Shown here one piece after another: positions 10,296-19,666 of a DNA stretch of 64,000 bases (positions within the stretch are counted from its first letter, which is position 1; each line of letters starts with the position of its first letter). Below the pieces are notes generated by a model. The model did no database searches, was not told the DNA's origin, and saw only the letters and a list, made by a program, of their open reading frames with translations. The stretch comes from Pseudomonas sp. BN102 (lineage in GTDB: Bacteria > Pseudomonadota > Gammaproteobacteria > Pseudomonadales > Pseudomonadaceae), in assembly GCF_029871245.1 (NCBI RefSeq), contig NZ_SSON01000078.1, positions 202,475 through 266,474 on the forward strand, given 5' to 3'. A program made the position numbers and the translations under genes.

Positions 10296-11369
10296 TCAGG
10301 CCAGGCGAATGACTGGCCTGCGTGAAGCCACTTCCAGCTCGCCAATCTTCTCCAGCCGCGCCCGCACGATATTGCGGCTGATGCCCAGCAGCCGGGCGGT
10401 CTGCAGCTGGTTGCCGTGGCAGAAGCGGTAGGCGCTACGGAACACCCGCTCCTCGATCTGCTCATAGAGATCCGGCAGGTTCTGCTCGAACAGCGCATTC
10501 AGCGCCGCTTCCAGATCGGCGGGCCGGGCCGACAGGGCCAGCGCATCCTGGCGGGCGGCCGCCAGGCGCATATCCACCAGCTGCAGGTCGCCGGGCTGAA
10601 CCAGACCGTGGCGGCACACCAGCAGGGCATGGTGGATGGCGTTCTCCAGTTCGCGGATATTCCCCGGCCAGCTGTGTCCGAGCAGCTTGCGCTCGGCATC
10701 CGCGCTCAGGACCGCCGGGACATAGCCCAGGCGCCGGCAATGCTCGCCGAGGAAGAAGTGCGCCAAAGGCAGGATGTCGCCCCTGCGTTCGCGTAGCGGC
10801 GGCAACTCGATGCTCGCCACGTGCAGGCGATAGAACAGATCCTCGCGGAAGTGCCCGGCTATCACGGCGTCCGCCAGATTGACGTTGGTCGCTGCCGCCA
10901 GTCGCACGTCGATGGGAATGGGTGTGCGCGAACCCAGGCGCACCACTTCACGCTCCTGCAAGACCCGCAGCAGCTTGACCTGCATGTTCAGCGGCAGGTC
11001 ACCAATCTCGTCAAGGAACAGGGTGCCGCCATTGGCCGCCTCGAACCATCCGGCCTTGCTGCAGGTGGCGCCGGTGAAAGCGCCCTTCTCGTGGCCGAAC
11101 AGTTCGCTTTCCACCAGGGTTTCCGGGAAGGCGCCGCAGTTCACCGCAACGAAGGGGCCGCTGGCCCGCCGGCTGAGGTTGTGGAGATGCCGGGCCACCA
11201 ACTCCTTGCCGGTGCCGGTCTCGCCGATAATCAGCGCATTGGCCTCGCTAGGCGCCAGGCGCTCGATGCGGCTGAGCAGTTCCTGGGAAACCGGATCCTT
11301 GAACACCAGCACGGTGGCGCGGACGGATTTGGTCAGTTCACGGGCATTGGGGTGGGTAAGCAGAGACAT
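10296..11369 (-). CDS. sfnR: Sigma-54-dependent regulator of the SfnR family
   Basis: A sigma-54 activator of 357 residues that has no receiver or other sensory domain. The AAA+ domain begins almost at once (about residues 20-260), with Walker A GETGTGKE, the sigma-54 contact loop GAFTGA and Walker [15 protein letters not shown] Fis-type helix-turn-helix lies near 315-350 (ARLLGISRNIVRARLEKIGE). SfnR proteins are constitutive activators used during sulfur starvation to switch on dimethyl sulfone and sulfonate use. The gene is divergent from msuE, which has a sigma-54 promoter, and a close paralogue lies at 17133-18254. The start ATG is preceded by AGGA at suitable spacing. Which of the two paralogues drives which target cannot be told from sequence. 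Confidence 0.85.
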   Translation of the reverse strand: MSLLTHPNARELTKSVRATVLVFKDPVSQELLSRIERLAPSEANALIIGETGTGKELVARHLHNLSRRASGPFVAVNCGAFPETLVESELFGHEKGAFTGATCSKAGWFEAANGGTLFLDEIGDLPLNMQVKLLRVLQEREVVRLGSRTPIPIDVRLAAATNVNLADAVIAGHFREDLFYRLHVASIELPPLRERRGDILPLAHFFLGEHCRRLGYVPAVLSADAERKLLGHSWPGNIRELENAIHHALLVCRHGLVQPGDLQLVDMRLAAARQDALALSARPADLEAALNALFEQNLPDLYEQIEERVFRSAYRFCHGNQLQTARLLGISRNIVRARLEKIGELEVASRRPVIRLA

Positions 11370-11593
11370 GGTGCATTCCTGGCATCCGAAAGCGCAGGAC
11401 GATGATGCCCGAAAACCATATAGATAAAAAAATTATCAATTAGTATTTATATATATCAAAACAGAATAAAACAATCGAACGAAACCCCGCACTGTTGCCC
11501 CGGCAACACCCCATCAGCACAACTGCTGCATTCCGCCCAGCGCAATCCCGCTCGAACGACTTGAACTGCCCGAAATTCGCACACTTTCGCCCT

Positions 11594-11608
11594 TGGTACG
11601 GCCCTTGC
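11594..11608 (+). promoter_or_regulatory. Sigma-54 promoter of msuE
   Basis: TGGTACGGCCCTTGC matches the consensus TGGCACG-N4-TTGC at all but one base, with the required ten-base gap between GG and GC. It lies 42 bases before the msuE start codon, downstream of a very AT-rich stretch (11413-11465). A near-identical element precedes sfnB at 15844. Confidence 0.8.
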
Positions 11609-11650
11609 TCTTGCCCTCTGCACACAGAGCAACATCCCAAGGGATACCCC

Positions 11651-12214
11651 ATGACCAAGCCGATCAGAGTCGTAGCCGTTTCCGGCGGCACCTTCCGCCC
11701 CTCCCGCACCCTGGTGCTGACCCAGGCCATAGTCGCCGAGCTGGGCCGCCTGCTGCCCATCGAGGCGCGCATCATCGAACTGGGCGACATCGCCCGACCC
11801 GTGGGAGGCGCCTTGTCACGCAAGGAGTTGCCGGAGACCGTCGAGCATGAACTGCGCGCCATCGAGACGGCCGACCTGCTGGTGGTAGCGGCGCCGGTCT
11901 ATAGAGGATCCTACCCCGGCCAGTTCAAGCACCTGTTCGACCTGATCGACCTCAATGCGCTGGTCGATACCCCCGTGCTGCTGGCCGCCACCGGCGGCAG
12001 CGATCGCCACGCCCTGGTCCTCGACCACCAGTTGCGCCCGCTGTTCAGCTTCTTCCAGGCACTGACGTTGCCCATTGGCGTCTACGCCTCGGAGGCCGAC
12101 TTCCAGAATTACCAGATCACCAGCGAAACGTTACGCTCGCGCATCACGCTGGCTGCCGAACGCGCCACGCCTCTGTTCGCCGGCAACGCCGCCGACCTGC
12201 TGAAGATCGCCTGA
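11651..12214 (+). CDS. msuE: NAD(P)H-dependent FMN reductase, MsuE/SsuE type
   Basis: A 187-residue flavodoxin-fold reductase that supplies reduced FMN to FMNH2-dependent monooxygenases attacking methanesulfonate or related organosulfur compounds. The phosphate-binding segment SGGTFRPSRT near residue 10 and the PVYRGSYPGQFKHLFD segment near residue 80 are typical of the SsuE/MsuE branch. The ATG at 11651 is used because it starts directly at the conserved N-terminus; the frame is open further upstream but that extension overlaps the promoter. It is monocistronic here: no msuD monooxygenase gene follows, so the partner must be encoded elsewhere. The sigma-54 promoter and the divergent sfnR-like gene point to control by sulfur starvation. 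Confidence 0.88.
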   Translation: MTKPIRVVAVSGGTFRPSRTLVLTQAIVAELGRLLPIEARIIELGDIARPVGGALSRKELPETVEHELRAIETADLLVVAAPVYRGSYPGQFKHLFDLIDLNALVDTPVLLAATGGSDRHALVLDHQLRPLFSFFQALTLPIGVYASEADFQNYQITSETLRSRITLAAERATPLFAGNAADLLKIA

Positions 12215-12273
12215 AGACTGCCCCCAGCGGCCGCTTCCATGAGCACTCCCGGATGGCTACCAGCCGAGGAAGC

Positions 12274-12891
12274 TCAATCCCGCACGCTGAGTTCCGGACG
12301 CCCAGCGCCCTGGGCAAGGGTCCAGTCCAGCACCTGGGCCGCAAGGCGGTCGGCGGCCAGGCCGAATGCCGTTACCACTTGCGCCGGCGCCGAGCCGCCG
12401 GCCGCCTCGCGCACCTCGAAACGCTGGCTGGCGAGCATGCGCCGGCTGCCACTCTGCACCAGCCGCGCCTCCAGCAGGATATGCACCTCCACCCTCCCCG
12501 CCCGGTACTCGCCCTGGAAGGCGCGCAGGTCGCCTGCCAGCACCAGGTCGGTCGCCAGCCGGCTGTCGTCGCTGCTCACCGCACCAACGCGGCCATCGGC
12601 GCGGAAGGCGTCGATCAGGCGGTCACGCAGCAACAGGGTGCCACGGTCGTCCCAGCGCACCCCCTGATAGGCACTGATGCGGTCGCCGTCGGGCAGCACG
12701 GCGATGCGTGTACTGTCCAGCAGCGGGCTGGCCAGCGGTTTGTTGATCTGCAAGGCCCAATCCACCTCCACACCCCTCGCCGGCGCGGCACCGGTTACGG
12801 GCAGTTGATAGACAGTCAGCTCCTCGCCCTTGGGCAGGATGGAGCAGGCGCCGAGCAACGATAGAACGGCCAGGGCAAGCATGGGCTTCAT
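12274..12891 (-). CDS. ABC-type transport auxiliary lipoprotein (PqiC/MlaX-like)
   Basis: A 205-residue outer-membrane-type lipoprotein. It starts with a signal peptide and the lipobox LLGAC (Cys near residue 15), followed by the family segments VYQLP and RVLP-like DSTRIAVLPDGDRISAYQGVRW. Such lipoproteins dock MCE-protein phospholipid transporters to the outer membrane. It is the last gene of a minus-strand operon (permease, ATPase, MCE protein, lipoprotein), and its ATG overlaps the end of the MCE gene by four bases. It probably shares the fate of the transporter, whose permease gene is frameshifted. Confidence 0.88.
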   Translation of the reverse strand: MKPMLALAVLSLLGACSILPKGEELTVYQLPVTGAAPARGVEVDWALQINKPLASPLLDSTRIAVLPDGDRISAYQGVRWDDRGTLLLRDRLIDAFRADGRVGAVSSDDSRLATDLVLAGDLRAFQGEYRAGRVEVHILLEARLVQSGSRRMLASQRFEVREAAGGSAPAQVVTAFGLAADRLAAQVLDWTLAQGAGRPELSVRD

Positions 12892-13805
12892 GGTCGGAAC
12901 TCCTTGATGCTGTCGTTGCGCAGCAGGTAGCCACCCGGGTCTTCTTCGAGACGGCGAGAGAAGCTGCGCAGCGATTCCAGGGTGTCGCGCAATTGGCCGA
13001 TGGCCGGCCCCAGCTCGCCTATGCCTTTCATGCCGCCATCGAGTGACTGGCGATTGTTCTCCAGCATCTGCTCGATACTGCGGCTGCTGCGTTCCAGGGA
13101 CGCCAACAGCCGGTCGGCGCTGGCAAAGGCCTGACGGCCCTGGCCATCCAGCAGATCGTTGGCGGTGCGGAACAGGGCGCCGGCCTCGCTGGTGGCGGCG
13201 TTGACCTGTTCCAGGGTACGGCGCAGCTCGTCGCGCTGGCCGGCAATGCTGGCCGTGGTCTGCTCCAGGTGGGCCAGGGTCCGGGAAACGTGCTCGACGT
13301 TGTCGCTGGAGAACAGTTGATTAGCCTGTTCCAGCAACCGGGTGACGCTGACCATCACATCCTCGCCGCCGGCCATCAGCCGGGCGATGGGTGACGGATC
13401 GGCGATGATCACCGGCGTCTTGCCATCCTTGCCCCTGAGCAGCGGGCTGGCCGGGGTACCGCCGTGCAACTGGATTACCGCGGTTCCGGTGACGCCGGTG
13501 ATGGACAGCCGAGCCCGGGTGTCCTCCTTGATCGGCGTGTCGCCGACTATGCGAATGCGCGCCCGCACCTTGCGCGGGTCCTTCGGGTCCAGGCGCAGCT
13601 GCGCCACGTCGCCGACCTTGATACCGCTGTACTGCACGGCGCTGCCCTGGGACAGGCCACTCACGGCTTCGGTGAAGATCACCTCGTACTCCTGCAGTTG
13701 GCTGTCGGAGCCGGCCTTGCTCAGCCAAAGGGCGAAGAGCATGGCGGCGCCGACCACCAACACGGTGAACAGGCCAATCAGGACGTGGTGGGCTCGTGTT
13801 TCCAT
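12888..13805 (-). CDS. MCE (MlaD-type) substrate-binding protein of a lipid ABC transporter
   Basis: A 305-residue protein with one N-terminal membrane helix (about residues 7-29) and an MCE domain at about 38-115 (YEVIFTEAVSGLSQGSAVQY, then GIKVGDVAQLRLDP). A long periplasmic coiled-coil tail follows, rich in Leu, Gln and Glu. MCE proteins bind phospholipids and hand them across the periplasm, working with a MlaE permease and MlaF ATPase. It starts directly after the ATPase stop codon (no gap) and overlaps the lipoprotein gene downstream. This fits the four-gene Pseudomonas MCE operons distinct from mlaFEDCB. Confidence 0.9.
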   Translation of the reverse strand: METRAHHVLIGLFTVLVVGAAMLFALWLSKAGSDSQLQEYEVIFTEAVSGLSQGSAVQYSGIKVGDVAQLRLDPKDPRKVRARIRIVGDTPIKEDTRARLSITGVTGTAVIQLHGGTPASPLLRGKDGKTPVIIADPSPIARLMAGGEDVMVSVTRLLEQANQLFSSDNVEHVSRTLAHLEQTTASIAGQRDELRRTLEQVNAATSEAGALFRTANDLLDGQGRQAFASADRLLASLERSSRSIEQMLENNRQSLDGGMKGIGELGPAIGQLRDTLESLRSFSRRLEEDPGGYLLRNDSIKEFRP

Positions 13806-14594
13806 TCATGGGCTCCCTGGCGCGCGCATGGCGGCCTGTTCGGCCGCGCGCCCGCGCGGACCGTGGAAATATTCGCGGACCCAGGGGTCCTCGTTGGCGG
13901 CGACCACCTCCAGGCGATCGGCCACCAGCACGTGCTTCTGCGCCAGCACCGCCACCCGGTCGCAGAGGCTGTAGAGGCTGTCCAGGTCGTGGGTGACCAG
14001 GAACACGCTGAGGCCCAGGGCATCGCGCAGGGTGCGGATCAGTTGGTCGAAGGCGGCCGCCCCAATGGGATCGAGCCCCGCCGTGGGCTCGTCGAGGAAG
14101 AGAATGTCCGGGTCCAGCGCCAGGGCACGGCCCAGGGCCGCGCGCTTGACCATGCCGCCGGACAGCTCTGTGGGGTACTTGTCGCCGGCGTTGGCCGGCA
14201 ATCCCACCAGCGCCAGCTTGACCCGCGCCAGGGCCTCGGCGGCGGATCGGTCGAGGCCGGCGTGTTCGATTAGTGGCAGGGCGATGTTCTCGCTCACCGT
14301 CAGCGAAGAGAACAGCGCCCCTCGCTGGTAGAGCACGCCGAAGCGGCGCTCCAGCTGCCAGCGGCGCTCGGCTGGCAGCGCCAGCAATTCTTTGCCGAAC
14401 ACCCGCACGGTGCCGGCATTGGCCCGGCGCAAGCCGAGGATGCAGCGCAGCAGCACCGATTTGCCGGTGCCCGAACCACCGACCACGCCGAGCACCTCGC
14501 CACGCAGCAGGTCCAGGTTCAGGTCCTGGTGCACCACCTGGGCTCCGAACTGATTGCGCAGGCCGCGCACCTGGATGATGGCGTCTCCCGTCAC
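13806..14594 (-). CDS. ATP-binding protein of MCE-type lipid ABC transporter (MlaF-like)
   Basis: A 262-residue ABC ATPase. Visible are Walker A GGSGTGKS (near residue 38), the signature LSGGM (near 140) and Walker B DPDILFLDEPTAGLDP (near 162), followed by an H-loop (VTHD). The GTG start overlaps the permease stop codon (GTGA), so translation is probably coupled to the permease; this makes the permease frameshift relevant to its expression. The signature LSGGMVKRAALGRALA is typical of MlaF-type proteins that energise phospholipid transport. An apparent longer frame running upstream through the permease region comes only from the frameshift and is not a real fusion. Confidence 0.88.
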   Translation of the reverse strand: MTGDAIIQVRGLRNQFGAQVVHQDLNLDLLRGEVLGVVGGSGTGKSVLLRCILGLRRANAGTVRVFGKELLALPAERRWQLERRFGVLYQRGALFSSLTVSENIALPLIEHAGLDRSAAEALARVKLALVGLPANAGDKYPTELSGGMVKRAALGRALALDPDILFLDEPTAGLDPIGAAAFDQLIRTLRDALGLSVFLVTHDLDSLYSLCDRVAVLAQKHVLVADRLEVVAANEDPWVREYFHGPRGRAAEQAAMRAPGSP

Positions 14595-15716
14595 CAGCCC
14601 ACCTCCATCAGGAACAGTGCGGCCACCGCATCCAGCAGGATGACCACGAAAATAGACTGCACCACGCTGGAGGTGGTGCGCTCGCCCACCGACTGGGCGC
14701 TGCCGGTGACCTTGAAGCCTTCCAGGCAACCGATCACCGCGATCAGGAACGCGAACAGCGGCGCCTTGCCAATGCCCACCAGGAAGTGCCGCAGCTCGAT
14801 GTTCTGCTTGAGCAGCGACAGGTACATGGCCGGCGAGATGTCCAGCGCCAGGGCGCAGACCACCGCACCACCGACCATACCGCTGAGCATGGCGATAAAG
14901 GTCAGCATCGGCAGGGCGATCAGCAGGGCGAAGACCCGCGGCAACACCAGCAGCTCCACCGGGCCTCAGGCCCAGGGTACGGATGGCGTCTATCTCCTCG
15001 TTGGCCTTCATCGAACCGATCTGCGCGGTAAAGGCACTCGCCGTGCGGCCGGCCATGAGGATGGCGGTGAGCAGCACACCGAATTCGCGAAGGAAGGAAA
15101 AGGCCACCAGGTTGACGGTATAGAGGGTGGCGCCGAAGTCCGAGAGGATGGTGGCGCCGAGGAATGCCACCACCGCGCCCACCAGGAAGGTCAGCAGCGC
15201 CACTATGGGCACCGCATCCAGGCCGCAATGCTCCAGGTGCGCCACCAGGGAAGTGATCCGCCAGCGCCGTGGGCGCAGGAGTATGGCGCCCATGGCGGAG
15301 AGGGTCAGACCGATGAAACCGAGCAGGGCCAGGCTCTGTTCCCAAAGCCCTTGCACCGCGGCGCCGATGCGTGCGAGCAGTTCCACCGGGGTCGACTGCC
15401 TGGGCGACGACGGCGCCTCGCCCTCCCCGGCCATGGCTGCGGCCACCGCCTGGAGCAGCGCGAGGCGTTCGGCAGGCAGGGACGGTGCGAGGATTTCCAG
15501 GTCAGCCATGCGCTCGTCGCCGAGCAACTCCACCAGCAACGCCGCGCCGGCGGTGTCCAGGCTGCCAAGCTCGTCCAGGTCCACCGCCCGACCCGGTGCA
15601 AGATCCTCGCGCAGGCCGGCGACGCGCCTGCGCAATTCGCCGTAGTGGGCCAGGGTCCAGTCCCCGCCTATGTGCAGGCCGGACTCGCGAATCTCGATGG
15701 AGGGCGGCCTGCTCAT
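14591..15716 (-). pseudogene. MlaE-type permease with N-terminal STAS domain, broken by a +1 frameshift
   Basis: Residues 1-100 form a STAS-like domain and the rest is a MlaE permease. The first frame reads correctly through NEEIDAIRTLGLRP, then turns to nonsense near 14961. The expected continuation VELLVLPRVFALLIALPML is found at once in the next frame and runs on to a normal end (LFLMEVGW). Removing one base from the GGG run at 14961-14963 restores a protein of about 375 residues, the usual length. The rest of the operon is intact, so this is either a recent inactivating insertion or a sequencing error. If real, the transporter lacks four or five of its membrane helices. The ATG at 15716 is the first codon of the conserved N-terminus. 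Confidence 0.85.
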
Positions 15717-15843
15717 GACCACCACTCCTTCTGCCCATCCCCGACTGCTGGCCGAGCAACAGCCGACCAGCAAAAACTCTGCTTCAGCAACACAAAACGC
15801 CCTCCGTGACGCCGCAACTGCGCTGAAATCGTACAGATGCGGT

Positions 15844-15858
15844 TGGTACAGCTCTTGC
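15844..15858 (+). promoter_or_regulatory. Sigma-54 promoter of the sfnB-sfnR operon
   Basis: TGGTACAGCTCTTGC has the invariant GG and GC dinucleotides at correct spacing and is followed by T. It closely resembles the msuE element at 11594 (TGGTAC, four variable bases after position 7, TTGCT). It lies about 94 bases before the sfnB start. Confidence 0.75.
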
Positions 15859-15951
15859 TCCAGCTCATTGCCCCTGGCGCAACAGCTGCGCGGCTCCCTG
15901 AACTGCGCGACGCGGCCAAGCCGGCACCCCGACTACGACAAGGACCCCCGC

Positions 15952-17132
15952 GTGACCGCCAAGCCCCTCAGCATAACCTCTGACCTACAGCACCGCGCCC
16001 GACAATTGGCTGCGCAGTTCGCCGAAACCGCCGCCGAACGCGATGCCCTCGGCGGTACGCCAAAAGCCGAGCGCGATGCCATCCGCCAGAGTGGCCTGTT
16101 GTCGCTAATCATACCGGACGATTGCGGCGGCCTTGGCAGCGACTGGCAAACCACCCTGGACGTGGTGCGCGAGTTTGCCCGGGTGGACAGCTCCATCGCT
16201 CACGTCTTCGGCTTCCAGCACCTGATGCTGGCCACGGTGCGGCTGTTCTCCCGCCCAGACCAGTGGCAGCCCTGGTTCCAGCTCACCGCGCGCAACCGCT
16301 GGTTCTGGGGCAACGCCCTGAACCCCCTGGACAAGCGCACCACAGTGAAGAAGTTCGACGGCTGGCGCGAGTTCTCCGGGCAGAAAAGCTTCTGCTCCGG
16401 CGCCCTGGATTCGCAAATGCTGATCGCTTCCGGCCTCGACGAAGAAACCGGCAAGCTGCTGATCGCCGCCATCCCCACCGCGCGCAGCGGCATCAGCCTG
16501 GCGGACGACTGGGACAATATGGGCCAACGGCAAACCGACAGCGGCAGCGCCACCTTCGAGCGAGTCCGGGTGGAAGAGAACGAGCTGCTGCTGGAGCCCG
16601 GCCCCCTGAGCACACCATTCGCCTGCCTGCGCCCGCTGATCGCCCAGCTGATCTTCACCCACATCTACCTGGGGATAGCCGAAGGCTCGTTCGAAGAAGC
16701 CCGCGCCTACACCCTCAAGGAGGCGCGCCCCTGGTTCAAGTCATCCGCCGCCCATATCAACGAAGACCCCTACGTACTTGCCCACTACGGCGAGTTCTGG
16801 GTGGGCCTGGAAGGCGTGCGCGCTTTGGTGCAGCGGGCCACCAAGCTACTGGACAAGGCCTGGAGCCAGGGCCCCGACCTCGGAGATGCCCAGCGCGGCG
16901 AACTGGCACTGGCCATCGCCACCGCCAAGGTGGCGGCCACCCGCACCGGCCTGGACCTGTGCAGCCGCCTGTTCGAGGTGACCGGCGCACGCTCCACCCA
17001 CGCCGCCCTGCGCCTCGACCGCCACTGGCGCAACCTGCGCACCCAGACCCTGCACGACCCGGTGGACTACAAGGTCCGCGAACTGGGCGAGTGGGCCCTC
17101 AACCAGACCCTGCCAACGCCGACCTTCTATTC

Positions 17133-17136
<4 letters not shown>
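15952..17136 (+). CDS. sfnB: SfnB-family sulfur acquisition oxidoreductase (acyl-CoA dehydrogenase fold)
   Basis: A 394-residue flavin enzyme of the acyl-CoA dehydrogenase fold, in the branch used for sulfur acquisition from sulfones and sulfonates rather than for beta-oxidation. It is the usual length for SfnB. The GTG at 15952 is chosen because AAGGA lies just upstream and the family N-terminus (helix [20 protein letters not shown]) begins there; the open frame further upstream crosses the sigma-54 promoter. Family segments include [15 protein letters not shown] near residue 45 and [21 protein letters not shown] near 342. It overlaps sfnR by four bases (ATGA), so the two are co-translated. 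The exact substrate is not visible from sequence. Confidence 0.88.
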
Positions 17137-18254
<1,118 letters not shown>

Positions 18255-18300
18255 TCACCGCACCCGGCGAGGATCGGAGTAGCCTGCGGAGAAATTTGCT

Positions 18301-18317
18301 TATCGCCATCGGCGATA
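18301..18317. repeat. 17-bp inverted repeat downstream of sfnR
   Basis: TATCGCC and GGCGATA flank a three-base centre. It lies 47 bases after the sfnR stop and about 185 bases before the ChaC-like gene. There is no T-run after it, so a standard terminator is unlikely; it could be an operator for the downstream gene. Confidence 0.4.
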
Positions 18318-18501
18318 ATTCCATCACAGCTGATTCCTTCTGTTTAGCAAAACTCCATGGCCAACTCTGCCGGTACCCGAGAGGCAGGAAATTTGCGTGG
18401 AATTCGACGATCGTCAGTTCGCCAACCGCCCGCTACCTGCTAAAACAAGGAGGCGGGCCGGGGGAGCAGGTCCGTTCCCATCGTCGCAATGCAGTAATCC
18501 T

Positions 18502-19161
18502 ATGGCCGGCAGCTACCACGACACGCTCATCGCGCCCTACCCGCCCCAGCTCGAACAGCCGGTGGAACTGACCCGCGCCGAGTTGCTGGCCTCCCTGCAG
18601 ACCACCATGGGCCGGCACCAGGGCGGGCCGGTCTGGTTGTTCGCCTACGGTTCGTTGATCTGGCGGCCCGAATGCCCGACGGTGGAAACCCGCCGCGCGC
18701 GCATCCACGGCTATCACCGCGGGCTCTACCTCTGGTCACAGATCCACCGCGGAACCCCGGAAACCCCTGGTCTGGTGCTCGGCCTCGATCGTGGCGGCTC
18801 CTGTGCCGGATTCGCCTACCGGTTGCCGGAGGAGCAACTGCAAGAACACCTCTTCGCCCTCTGGCAACGGGAGATGCCCGACGCGGCCTACCAGCCCAAA
18901 TGGCTCAACTGCCAACTGGCCGACGGTCCCAAGGTACGGGCCCTGGGTTTCGTGCTGCGGCGCAATATCCCCTGCTACGCCGGCGCCCTGCCGGACCACG
19001 TGCTGCGCCAGGTCTTCGACAATGCCAGCGGCCACTACGGCAGCACCCGCGACTATGTGGAAAAGACCGCACGCATCCTGCGCGCCCACGCCATGCCCGA
19101 CCGCCGGCTGGAAGAAGCCCTGGTGCGTTGCTGCAAGCAGGGTGCGCTGAGTTTCAGCTGA
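18502..19161 (+). CDS. Gamma-glutamylcyclotransferase, ChaC family
   Basis: A 219-residue protein of the ChaC branch, whose members cleave glutathione to 5-oxoproline and Cys-Gly in the cytoplasm. The substrate-binding loop VWLFAYGSLIWRPE is near residue 48, followed by HGYHRGLYLWSQIHRGTPETPGL-type family sequence with the usual spacing, and a C-terminal GHYGSTRDYVEKT segment. The start at 18502 is uncertain: no good ribosome site lies directly upstream, while a strong AAGGAGG lies about 50 bases earlier, where the frame is also open. It is convergent with nirD; a 28-bp palindrome lies between them. Glutathione turnover would suit a sulfur-scavenging neighbourhood, but that link is inference. 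Confidence 0.85.
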   Translation: MAGSYHDTLIAPYPPQLEQPVELTRAELLASLQTTMGRHQGGPVWLFAYGSLIWRPECPTVETRRARIHGYHRGLYLWSQIHRGTPETPGLVLGLDRGGSCAGFAYRLPEEQLQEHLFALWQREMPDAAYQPKWLNCQLADGPKVRALGFVLRRNIPCYAGALPDHVLRQVFDNASGHYGSTRDYVEKTARILRAHAMPDRRLEEALVRCCKQGALSFS

Positions 19162-19248
19162 GCGCGCAGGGGGCGCGCTTTCCTTGCCTGATGTGCACCC
19201 GCGCGTTCCTGCCGGCCGGGAACAAGGCCTGAGCCGTCGGACTTCACT

Positions 19249-19276
19249 TGTAGGGGCGAATGAATTCGCCCCTACA
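19249..19276. repeat. 28-bp near-perfect palindrome (REP-like) between convergent genes
   Basis: Two 13-base arms (left arm TGTAGGGGCGAAT) flank a two-base centre. The arm sequence is shared with the longer elements at 42411, 44843 and 63000. It lies between the 3' ends of the ChaC-like gene and nirD and could serve as a bidirectional terminator hairpin. Confidence 0.75.
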
Positions 19277-19297
19277 GGTTCATCAGCGGACGACAGG

Positions 19298-19666
19298 TCA
19301 GCCCAGGCCGATCTCCACCACATCGCCCTGCAGGCGCACCGGCCAGACCCGCAGCTGCTGCTCGGGGAACTCCAGGCAGGTGCCGTCCTCCAGGCGATAG
19401 TGCTGCTTGTACAGCGGCGAGGCGATCACCAGGTCGCCGCCGAGGTGGCCGATGATGCCGCGGCCGATCACGTTGGCCCGAGCCAGCGGATCATGGTTCT
19501 GCACTGCGAAGAGCTGCTCGCCGGCCTCCCCCGGCACGTAGAACAGCGCCACCTGGATATTGGTCACCCAGGCCACCACGCCGGAATTGGGCACCAGGTC
19601 GGCGCGGTTGCAGACGGCTTGCCAACGGCCCCGGATTTCACTGGGTTGCACGCTTGCTTGGTTCAT
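19298..19666 (-). CDS. nirD: Assimilatory nitrite reductase (NADH) small subunit
   Basis: A 122-residue Rieske-fold protein that partners NirB in reducing nitrite to ammonium in the cytoplasm. Like other bacterial NirD proteins it has the fold (VALFYVPGEAGEQLFAVQNHDP, then GRGIIGHLGGDLVIASPLYKQHYRL) but lacks the Cys/His cluster ligands. The ATG at 19666 overlaps the nirB stop codon by one base, so the pair is translationally coupled. An open extension further upstream lies entirely inside nirB and is discarded. Confidence 0.93.
   Translation of the reverse strand: MNQASVQPSEIRGRWQAVCNRADLVPNSGVVAWVTNIQVALFYVPGEAGEQLFAVQNHDPLARANVIGRGIIGHLGGDLVIASPLYKQHYRLEDGTCLEFPEQQLRVWPVRLQGDVVEIGLG

Noticed and set aside
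13806-15773. An apparent 655-residue permease-ATPase fusion
   Set aside because: The middle third is nonsense translation (Arg/Gly/Pro-rich) while the true permease continues in another frame; the fusion is created by the frameshift at about 14961.
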